This document shows positions 1 to 5,076 of a stretch of DNA of 5,864 bases, one piece after another. Numbering within the stretch: position 1 is the stretch's first letter; every line of letters begins with the position of its first letter. The notes below the pieces were generated by a model. That model was not told where the DNA came from, did not search any database, and saw only the letters and a list, made by a program, of their open reading frames with translations. The DNA comes from Lachnospiraceae bacterium. Lineage in GTDB: Bacteria > Bacillota > Clostridia > Lachnospirales > Lachnospiraceae. The stretch lies in the NCBI GenBank assembly GCA_017651385.1, contig JAGCCY010000154.1:1-5864 (forward strand), in the 5' to 3' direction. Position numbers and translations under genes: made by a program.

Positions 1-174
1 AATGTCTATGAGTTTAAGATAAGCGACAATTCAAGAAAGATTTTTTCGAATATAAGAGAAGGCGGAGGTCTTTCAAATATAAGAAGGCTTGTGGAAGCAC
101 AGGGCGGAAGTTTTGATATATCTGTGGAAAGAGGGGTTGTGCTTAATATCACATTACCCGTGGAGGCAAAATGA
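1..174 (+). CDS. Sensor histidine kinase, C-terminal end (partial)
   Basis: An open frame enters from the left edge and ends in TGA at 172-174, giving 57 residues. It contains a glycine-rich motif REGGGLSNIRR followed by LVEAQGG and a strand ending NITLP. This is the usual end of a GHKL/HATPase_c domain, with the G2 ATP-lid box and final beta strands. The protein would bind ATP, autophosphorylate a histidine upstream of this window and pass the phosphate to the regulator encoded next. Its stop overlaps the next start in ATGA, so the two genes are very probably translationally coupled and form one two-component pair. The sensor, membrane and DHp parts lie outside the window, so the stimulus cannot be read. 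The kinase class is well supported by the motif and by the neighbour. Confidence 0.85.
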   Translation, partial: NVYEFKISDNSRKIFSNIREGGGLSNIRRLVEAQGGSFDISVERGVVLNITLPVEAK

Positions 175-794
175 AAAGAGTACTTATAGTTGACGATTCC
201 ATAACGGTAAGGGCGCTTTTTGAAAGCATAATAAATGAAAGTCCGGATTATGAACTTGCGGGAAGCCTTGAAAACGCCAAGGCTGCGCCGTTATTCTGCT
301 TAAGCAACAAGGTAGATCTTATCATAATGGACGTATATACCAAAAATCGGGAAAACGGACTTGAGGCTGCGGATGAGATAAAGAAAAAGTTTCCGGACAT
401 CAAGATCATCATAGCGACATCGCTTCCGGAGGCTTCTTTCCAGGATAAGGCCAGAAAAGCCGGCTGTGAGAGCTTCTGGTACAAAGAACTCGGGGACATT
501 GATCTTAGATCAATCATGGACCGCACCGTTAACGGAGAGTCGGTATATCCCGAAGGCACTCCGCCGGTTGATATCGGTATAGCCAAAAGTGTAGATTTTA
601 CGCCCACCGAGATGGAAGTTTTAAGGAAACTCTGTGACGGAAAGATCAATAAGGTCATAGCAGAAGAACTGTTTATGTCGGAGAACACCGTTAAGTTTCA
701 CATAAACAATATGCTTGCAAAGGCAGGATATTCAAACAAATATCAGCTTGCGATAGATGCTGTCGAACAAAAACTCATCGTCCCCGGCTTTTGA
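171..794 (+). CDS. NarL/LuxR-family response regulator
   Basis: This 207-residue protein has the standard two-domain layout. The receiver domain (about 1-120) has the acidic pair D8/D9, phosphoacceptor D54 (IIMDV), T83 and K105, so all switch residues are present. The DNA-binding domain (about 141-203) is a LuxR-type helix-turn-helix, with TPTEMEVLRKL, then NKVIAEELFMSENTVKFHI as the recognition unit. Phosphorylation by the kinase ending at 174 should promote dimerisation and DNA binding. The start is supported by GGAGG at 162-166, four bases before the ATG, and by the ATGA overlap with the kinase stop. Isoleucine codons are mostly ATA (11 of 20), unlike the next gene. The target is not proven. 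The palindrome at 802-817, just past its stop, is the best candidate, suggesting control of the downstream SPFH gene. It is not a confident match to any named regulator. Confidence 0.93.
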   Translation: MKRVLIVDDSITVRALFESIINESPDYELAGSLENAKAAPLFCLSNKVDLIIMDVYTKNRENGLEAADEIKKKFPDIKIIIATSLPEASFQDKARKAGCESFWYKELGDIDLRSIMDRTVNGESVYPEGTPPVDIGIAKSVDFTPTEMEVLRKLCDGKINKVIAEELFMSENTVKFHINNMLAKAGYSNKYQLAIDAVEQKLIVPGF

Positions 795-801
795 GCAAAT
801 A

Positions 802-817
802 CTACCCAAACAGGTAG
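802..817. promoter_or_regulatory. Inverted repeat, candidate response-regulator operator
   Basis: CTACC (802-806) and GGTAG (813-817) are perfect inverted halves around six bases. The centre lies at 809.5, about 42 bases before the start expected from the TATAAT at 840-845. That is the position of an activator touching RNA polymerase at a promoter with a poor -35 box. The TACC/GGTA halves resemble the TAC-initiated half-sites of NarL-type regulators. The regulator gene ends eight bases upstream. A weak hairpin role is possible, but a 5-bp stem not directly followed by T residues makes a poor terminator. Confidence 0.45.
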
Positions 818-839
818 GGCTATTTTTGGTTAATTATTG

Positions 840-845
840 TATAAT
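840..845 (+). promoter_or_regulatory. Probable promoter -10 box for the SPFH gene
   Basis: A perfect TATAAT sits in an AT-rich stretch after the response-regulator gene. No TTGACA-like hexamer lies 16-18 bases upstream (the region near 817-822 reads GGGCTA). That fits an activator-dependent promoter using the palindrome at 802-817. Transcription would begin near 852 and give a leader of about 175 bases before the ATG at 1027. The start site is inferred from spacing only. Confidence 0.55.
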
Positions 846-896
846 CAGGAAAGCAGGGGAAATTTAGAGAATGTCTTTATGACAAGACGGTTCATT

Positions 897-927
897 TCAT
901 CCCGCCTCGGTATTCCGGGCGGGATGA
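897..927 (+). promoter_or_regulatory. Long hairpin in the SPFH leader
   Basis: TCATCCCGCC (897-906) pairs fully with GGCGGGATGA (918-927). After a single unpaired T at 907, CGG (908-910) pairs with CCG (915-917) around a TATT loop, giving 13 pairs in all. No T tract follows on either strand, so it is not a simple terminator. It may stabilise the leader or act in post-transcriptional control. No known riboswitch class is recognised. Confidence 0.5.
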
Positions 928-941
928 TGTTCCGTATAAGC

Positions 942-963
942 AAAAAGACCGGCCATGCCGGTC
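942..963 (-). terminator. Terminator-like hairpin facing the minus strand
   Basis: GACCGGC (947-953) pairs with GCCGGTC (957-963) around CAT. On the plus strand five A residues (942-946) precede it, so on the minus strand the hairpin is followed by TTTTT. That is the layout of an intrinsic terminator for leftward transcription. No leftward gene lies to its right until the convergent operon beyond 4402, which already has its own hairpin. It would therefore stop antisense transcripts arising in the SPFH gene, or simply be a leader stem on the plus strand. Confidence 0.5.
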
Positions 964-985
964 GATTGACAGCTTATCGGTTAAT

Positions 986-1003
986 AAGGGGAATTCGCCC
1001 CTT
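986..1003 (+). promoter_or_regulatory. Short hairpin just before the SPFH ribosome site
   Basis: AAGGGG (986-991) pairs with CCCCTT (998-1003) around AATTCG. It ends seven bases before the ribosome site AAAGGAG (1011-1017). It is close enough to influence ribosome access, but the ribosome site itself is unpaired in this fold. This is a third stem in the same leader. Function is unknown. Confidence 0.35.
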
Positions 1004-1026
1004 TATATAGAAAGGAGTATTTTACT

Positions 1027-2307
1027 ATGGGACTTATCAAAGCTATTGCCGGAGCAGCCGGCGGTGTTCTTGCCGATCAGTGGAAAGAGTTCTTTTACTG
1101 TGAAGCTATGGACAAGAATGTAATGGTTACAAAGGGTGTGAAGCGTATTACCGATCGTTCTTCAAACACCAAGGGAAATGACAACATTATTTCCAACGGT
1201 TCGGGAATCGCGGTTGCCGACGGACAGTGTATGATCATCGTTGAGCAGGGTAAGATCGTTGAGGTCTGCGCAGAACCCGGACAGTTCACATATGATTCTT
1301 CAACAGAACCCAGTATCTTTGCGGGAAGTCTCGGCAACAGCATTTTAGAGACTTTCAAGACCATCGGAAAGCGTTTTGCTTACGGCGGCGATACCGGTAA
1401 GGATCAGAGAGTTTATTATTTCAACACCAAGGAACTTATCGACAACAAATTCGGTACACCCAACCCGATTCCCTTCAGAGTTGTTGACTCCAAGATCGGT
1501 CTTGATATCGATGTATCTATCCGTTGTTCGGGTGTTTATTCCTATAAGATCGCAGATCCGCTCCTTTTCTATACCAATGTCTGCGGTAACGTTGAAAGAG
1601 AATATACACGTGATGAACTTGACAACACATTAAAGACGGAATTCATCTCCGCCCTTCAGCCTGCATTTGCAAAATTATCGGATCTTGAGCTTCGTCCCAA
1701 TCAGATAGTTTCACACAATACCCAGCTTGAAGCGGCTATGAACGAGTCTCTTTCCGCTAAGTGGGGCGAGTTAAGAGGACTTAAGGTTGTAAGCGTTGCC
1801 CTCGGTTCGGTTACACTTCCCGAGGAAGATGCGGAACTCATCAAGCAGGCACAGCGTGCAGCTATGATGAAGGATCCCAACATGGCAGCAGCTACTCTCG
1901 TAGGAGCACAGGCAGATGCCATGAAGGCAGCAGCTTCCAATTCTTCGGGCGCTATGCAGGGATTCATGGGCATGGGTATGGCCATGAATGCAGGCGGCAA
2001 TCAGGCAGCTAATTTATTTGCAATGGGTCAGCAGCAGCCTCAGTATCAGGCAGCACCCGCACCCGCTCCGGCTCCGGCTCCCGCTCCCGCAGCAGTAGGC
2101 GGTATGGTTGAAGTTGCAGGCTGGACATGCTCCTGCGGTACTGTTAACCAGGGTAAGTTCTGCAGCAACTGTGGAGCAAAGAAACCCGCAGGCGCACCTT
2201 TATACAGATGCGACAAGTGCGGATGGACTCCCGAGGATCCTTCAAATCCTCCCAAGTTCTGTCCCGAATGCGGCGATCCTTTTGATGACAGCGATATTCA
2301 GCAGTAA
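1027..2307 (+). CDS. SPFH-domain protein with two C-terminal zinc ribbons (YdjI-like)
   Basis: This 426-residue protein belongs to the bacterial SPFH group often annotated as virion core protein-like and related to B. subtilis YdjI. A glycine- and alanine-rich N-terminus (1-25) could form a membrane-touching amphipathic helix; there is no clear transmembrane segment. The SPFH core covers about 60-275, with the motif IVEQGK followed by PGQFTYD. A methionine- and alanine-rich helix follows (about 276-335), then an Ala-Pro linker (343-354). Two zinc ribbons end the protein: C368/C370/C379/C382 and C395/C398/C412/C415. SPFH proteins oligomerise at membranes; YdjI is tied to the PspA-type envelope-stress system. 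AAAGGAG at 1011-1017 supports the start. Only 1 of 22 isoleucine codons is ATA, suggesting high expression. A terminator follows. The family is clear; the exact role is inferred. Confidence 0.9.
   Translation: MGLIKAIAGAAGGVLADQWKEFFYCEAMDKNVMVTKGVKRITDRSSNTKGNDNIISNGSGIAVADGQCMIIVEQGKIVEVCAEPGQFTYDSSTEPSIFAGSLGNSILETFKTIGKRFAYGGDTGKDQRVYYFNTKELIDNKFGTPNPIPFRVVDSKIGLDIDVSIRCSGVYSYKIADPLLFYTNVCGNVEREYTRDELDNTLKTEFISALQPAFAKLSDLELRPNQIVSHNTQLEAAMNESLSAKWGELRGLKVVSVALGSVTLPEEDAELIKQAQRAAMMKDPNMAAATLVGAQADAMKAAASNSSGAMQGFMGMGMAMNAGGNQAANLFAMGQQQPQYQAAPAPAPAPAPAPAAVGGMVEVAGWTCSCGTVNQGKFCSNCGAKKPAGAPLYRCDKCGWTPEDPSNPPKFCPECGDPFDDSDIQQ
2053..2088 (+). repeat. Ala-Pro coding repeat (six GCN-CCN units)
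   Basis: Six consecutive Ala-Pro dipeptides (residues 343-354 of the SPFH protein) are encoded by near-identical hexamers such as GCACCC, GCTCCG and GCTCCC. They form a stiff linker between the oligomerising body and the zinc ribbons. Such short tandem repeats can change in unit number between strains. Here they are in frame, and third-position variation suggests selection on the protein. Confidence 0.85.
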
Positions 2308-2317
2308 TTGAAACCTT

Positions 2318-2346
2318 GGGCCGGCTTTTATGGGCCGGCCCTTTTT
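2318..2346 (+). terminator. Rho-independent terminator after the SPFH gene
   Basis: GGGCCGGC (2318-2325) pairs with GCCGGCCC (2334-2341) around an eight-base loop and is followed at once by TTTTT (2342-2346). It starts 11 bases after the SPFH stop codon. It should end most transcripts there, leaving the next three genes to read-through or to a promoter I cannot see. Confidence 0.88.
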
Positions 2347-2377
2347 GGATTATGAAAACCGGTACAAGCCGGATCGT

Positions 2378-2394
2378 AAGACTTAAAAAGTCTT
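2378..2394 (+). promoter_or_regulatory. Small hairpin before the zinc-ribbon gene
   Basis: AAGACTT (2378-2384) pairs with AAGTCTT (2388-2394) around AAA, ending ten bases before the ribosome site AAGGAG (2403-2408). The stem is AT-rich and weak. The stretch 2347-2414 otherwise holds a 4-bp CCGG stem (2359-2372) and no convincing promoter. It may shape the processed 5' end of the downstream message. Confidence 0.3.
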
Positions 2395-2414
2395 TATAAA
2401 ATAAGGAGTTTAAT

Positions 2415-3503
2415 ATGGCAGCTTTACAGGAATATAAATGCCCGTGCTGCGGCGGAGCCCTTGAATTCAATTCGGGTGTTCAGAAGATGAAATGTCCGTT
2501 CTGTGACTCCGAGTTTGAAATGGATGCCCTTCAGGCATATGATGAGACGCTTCAGAACGAAGGCACGGATGATTATACCTGGGATACGACTCCCGGTTCC
2601 GAGTGGGGTGCGGGAGAAGCGGAATCAATGCGTTCTTACGTATGTAAATCCTGCGGCGGTGAGATCATAGGAGATGCCAATACGGCGGCGACATCCTGTC
2701 CTTACTGCGGTAACCCCATTGTTATGATGGGACAGTTCTCGGGGACATTAAAGCCCGATTATGTAATTCCTTTCAAACTTGACAAGGAAGCGGCAAAAAA
2801 GAAATTTGCCGCACATTTAAAGGGCAAAAAACTTCTTCCGAAGGCATTTACCCAGGGCAATCATATAGACGAGATAAAAGGTATCTATGTGCCTTACTGG
2901 CTTTTCGATACGGACGTGGATGCCAACATAAGATATAAATGCACAAAGGATCAGGTCTGGGAAGATTCAAGATTCCGCTATAAGAGGACCGATTTCTTCA
3001 GTGTAAGCCGTGCGGGCAATATAGGTTTTGACAAGGTTCCGGTAGACGGTTCTTCCAAGATGGACGATACTTTGATGGAATCGCTCGAACCTTATAACTT
3101 TAACGAAGCGGTTGCTTTCCAGACGGCATTCCTTGCAGGCTATGTGGCCGATAAATACGATGTCGATGCAGAGGCAAGCATCGGTCGTGCCAATGAAAGG
3201 GTTAAGCGTGCTACCGAAGACGCTTTCAGAAAGACCGTTCAGGGATACAACGGTGTCAATGTGGAAAATTCCGCGATCAGATTGTCAAACGGTGTTGCAA
3301 AGTACGCTCTCTATCCGGTCTGGTTACTCAATACGACATGGAACGGACAGAAGTTTGTGTTTGCAATGAACGGTCAGACAGGAAAATTTGTGGGTAACCT
3401 TCCTATGGACAAGGGACTTTACAAGCAGTACTTATTTAAGGCCGCCGGTATTGCCGCACTTGTTGCATTCGCGGTTGAAGCACTTGTTTACTTTATCATG
3501 TAA
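2415..3503 (+). CDS. Double zinc-ribbon membrane protein (YdjG-like)
   Basis: This 362-residue protein starts with two TFIIB-type zinc ribbons: C9/C12 with C27/C30, and C77/C80 with C95/C98. An acidic spacer (about 38-70) separates them. A folded region of about 110-330 contains the phrases DYVIPFKLDKEAA and GIYVPYWLFD, typical of the family annotated as TFIIB-type zinc ribbon-containing protein. One hydrophobic helix (about 343-361) ends the protein, so the ribbons should face the cytoplasm from a tail anchor. B. subtilis YdjG has comparable ribbons plus a membrane segment and helps hold PspA (YdjF) at the membrane; a similar docking job is inferred here. AAGGAG at 2403-2408 supports the start. 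Its stop overlaps the ribosome site of the next gene, so the two are co-transcribed. Despite the ribbon name, nothing suggests a transcription factor. Confidence 0.85.
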   Translation: MAALQEYKCPCCGGALEFNSGVQKMKCPFCDSEFEMDALQAYDETLQNEGTDDYTWDTTPGSEWGAGEAESMRSYVCKSCGGEIIGDANTAATSCPYCGNPIVMMGQFSGTLKPDYVIPFKLDKEAAKKKFAAHLKGKKLLPKAFTQGNHIDEIKGIYVPYWLFDTDVDANIRYKCTKDQVWEDSRFRYKRTDFFSVSRAGNIGFDKVPVDGSSKMDDTLMESLEPYNFNEAVAFQTAFLAGYVADKYDVDAEASIGRANERVKRATEDAFRKTVQGYNGVNVENSAIRLSNGVAKYALYPVWLLNTTWNGQKFVFAMNGQTGKFVGNLPMDKGLYKQYLFKAAGIAALVAFAVEALVYFIM

Positions 3504-3514
3504 GGAGGCAGAAG

Positions 3515-3874
3515 ATGAATATATTATCGATCATGTATTTATACATTACGAATCTGGCTGCTTCCGTTTCAGGTACAGTGCTTGCGATTACCGCAAATAC
3601 CGAATATACGGATCCCGGATTTCAGCCTGTAAAAAAGATCATCATAGCTTTGGTAATAGGGCTTTTGGTCGGTCTTATATATGCGTTGAGTCTTAAAAGT
3701 CAGCTTACGAGCGTTTATAAAAATGAATCGGCCGCTGATTATACGAGAAACAACAGTTTCAAGCTGACCGACAAGAAGGATCTTTTCCTTTATTCAAAGA
3801 CCGAGAGGACAGCAAAGCCTCAGAGTGCACCTCCGGCACAGCAGCCCGCACCGCCTTCCAACAATAAGAGGTAG
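3515..3874 (+). CDS. TPM-protein tail lacking the TPM domain (YdjH-like)
   Basis: This 119-residue membrane protein has a hydrophobic N-terminus (about 2-27), a short polar stretch ending in PVKK, a second hydrophobic helix (42-60), then a polar tail. The tail carries the phrases KSQLTSV, AADY and DLFLYSKTERTAKP, which I recognise from the C-terminal end of TPM-domain proteins such as the YdjH type. The TPM domain of roughly 120-150 residues that should come first is missing. It ends in a Pro/Gln/Ser-rich tail where relatives often have Ser/Gly-rich ends. The start is firm: AAGGAGG (3502-3508) overlaps the previous stop, six bases before the ATG. The frame is clean, so it looks like an intact short gene rather than a fresh frameshift. 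It probably sits beside the zinc-ribbon protein in the membrane, with its tail in the cytoplasm. The N-terminus could be a cleaved signal peptide or a retained helix. Confidence 0.72.
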   Translation: MNILSIMYLYITNLAASVSGTVLAITANTEYTDPGFQPVKKIIIALVIGLLVGLIYALSLKSQLTSVYKNESAADYTRNNSFKLTDKKDLFLYSKTERTAKPQSAPPAQQPAPPSNNKR

Positions 3875-3904
3875 GCGCCTAAGCAAAGGAAGAAAGGGGA
3901 TATA

Positions 3905-4402
3905 ATGGCCAAAAAGACATTTACGTTCGATGCGGTTCCCGCAAATGTGGAAGAGTTAAAAGCTATTCCCGAAGCATCGCTTACCGATAACTATGCAACG
4001 GTAGCCCTTACAATGCTCGTGCTCTTAAACTATGAGAACAGTGTCGATGAGACTCATAAGATGCTCGATTATCTAAAAGGACCCGAACCGCTTTCCGTAT
4101 ACGAAAAGCAGTTTCTAAAAGACAGGCTTAACGGGAAAGCCTATGTAGTGCGTTCTTTCTTTGAAGGAACCTCACCTTCCAACGATTATACGCCTTCAAA
4201 ACCTTATAAGATCGAAGTGTTTGATAATCCTTATTCATTCCGGGATCAGGGATATGCACAGCTTTACATGCAGTCATCGGGCGCCGATTCGCCCCGTTTC
4301 ATAAAGGTAAGGTTAAAGCCCAGCGAAGGCAAGTGGTATATGGTTGAAAACTTCGCATTAAGCGATATCAGGATACCGGTATCACAGGATAAATGGGCAT
4401 AA
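3905..4402 (+). CDS. Conserved protein of unknown function (possible DUF6935)
   Basis: This 165-residue protein has no signal peptide, membrane helix or cysteine motif, so it is probably cytoplasmic. An N-terminal strand (TFTFDAVPA) leads to a helical part (about 15-90) with ALTMLVLLNYE and the phrase LKGPEPLSVYEKQFLKDRL. A strand-rich part follows (about 95-160), with YTPSKPYKIEV and LSDIRIPVSQDKWA. I associate this pattern with a Lachnospiraceae family annotated DUF6935, from memory. No catalytic residues can be named. AGAAAGGGG (3891-3899) lies five bases before the ATG. It is the last gene of the cassette, 30 bases after the TPM-tail gene and followed by a terminator, so a role with the SPFH and zinc-ribbon proteins is likely by association only. 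Confidence 0.75.
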   Translation: MAKKTFTFDAVPANVEELKAIPEASLTDNYATVALTMLVLLNYENSVDETHKMLDYLKGPEPLSVYEKQFLKDRLNGKAYVVRSFFEGTSPSNDYTPSKPYKIEVFDNPYSFRDQGYAQLYMQSSGADSPRFIKVRLKPSEGKWYMVENFALSDIRIPVSQDKWA

Positions 4403-4414
4403 GAGAAATAACAA

Positions 4415-4441
4415 GGCGCCGGTTTTAAGCCGGCGCCGTTT
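4415..4441. terminator. Shared terminator between convergent operons
   Basis: GGCGCCGG (4415-4422) pairs perfectly with CCGGCGCC (4430-4437) around TTTTAAG. Rightward it is followed by GTTTCATTT, and leftward by TTGTTATTT. Both tails are T-rich but imperfect. It lies in the 42-base gap between the plus-strand stop (4402) and the minus-strand stop (4445), so it can end both operons. Confidence 0.8.
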
Positions 4442-4444
4442 CAT

Positions 4445-5065
4445 TTACTTAAATCTTACATTCATGTAGGAGATTATCTCCTCAACACATCTTTCAAATC
4501 CCAGTTTGGAACTGTTTAAGCACAGATCGTAGTTTCTTGCATCGGTCCATTCACGGCCCGTATGGAGCTTATAATATTCAGCCCTCTCTTTATCGATCTT
4601 TGCGATGTATTTCTCAAGTTCTTTTTCGCTCATAGAGTGTTTTTTTGCCGCCTGCTCCATGAGAAAATCATGAGGCGCATGCACGAAGACACTAAGTACA
4701 TCATCTCTGTCCCTTAATATGTAATCTGCCGCACGGCCGATGATTATACAGGATTCTTTCTCTGCAAGCTCTCTTATTATCTTTGCCTGATAGTTAAAGA
4801 GGTTTTCTTCGGATGTAAAGTTTGAATCGGACGGATCCAATACTTCTCCGCCGTAGTTTTTCTTTTTAAGCTTATTGAATAAGCCTTTTGACTTTTCATC
4901 CGCATTGGCAAATAACGATACGTTGATACCGCTTTCTTCCGAAGCCTTTAAGATGAGGTCTTTGTTGTAATATTCAACCCCCAGCTCCTTTGAAAGCATT
5001 TCCCCGATCGTCTTTCCGCCGCTTCCGTACTGACGAGCAATGGTGATCACAAATTTCTTGTCCAT
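4445..5065 (-). CDS. Cytidylate-kinase-like family protein
   Basis: This 206-residue protein opens with ITIARQYGSGGKTIG (8-21). The GSGGKTIG segment is a Walker A variant with K18 and T19. The pattern is that of the Cytidylate_kin2 family, relatives of CMP kinase. Other family marks are YYNKDLI (32-38, next to the nucleoside site in kinases of this fold), IIIGRAADYIL (107-117) and an arginine-containing region near 155-165 (KIDKERAEYY) resembling the lid. It is a different branch from housekeeping Cmk, and the substrate is not established. It starts 11 bases after the livF stop; its ribosome site AGGGGG (complement of 5073-5078) overlaps that stop codon, so it is the distal gene of the liv operon. 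No link to amino-acid uptake is known to me. A phosphotransferase of another nucleotide or small molecule is possible. Confidence 0.85.
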   Translation of the reverse strand: MDKKFVITIARQYGSGGKTIGEMLSKELGVEYYNKDLILKASEESGINVSLFANADEKSKGLFNKLKKKNYGGEVLDPSDSNFTSEENLFNYQAKIIRELAEKESCIIIGRAADYILRDRDDVLSVFVHAPHDFLMEQAAKKHSMSEKELEKYIAKIDKERAEYYKLHTGREWTDARNYDLCLNSSKLGFERCVEEIISYMNVRFK

Positions 5066-5076
5066 ATTAACGCCCC

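Noticed and set aside
966..971. Perfect TTGACA that could be a -35 box for a second SPFH promoter.
   Set aside because: The positions 16-18 bases downstream read GGGGAA-like sequence. The nearest AT-rich hexamers are at spacings of about 9 or 32, so no promoter can be built on it.
879..1010. A 43-codon open frame in the SPFH leader, starting within ATGA after a three-codon frame at 871.
   Set aside because: It runs through all three hairpins and has an Arg-rich, chance-like composition. It lacks a well-spaced ribosome site of its own; AGGGGA at 855-860 suits only the ATG at 871.
2395..2400. TATAAA before the zinc-ribbon gene as a -10 box.
   Set aside because: Transcription would begin inside the ribosome site at 2403-2408, and the -35 position reads GATCGT.
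2415..2711. The zinc-ribbon protein as a TFIIB-like transcription factor or PriA-like helicase.
   Set aside because: Only the ribbon fold is shared. There is no cyclin-like or helicase motif, and a C-terminal membrane helix points to an envelope role.
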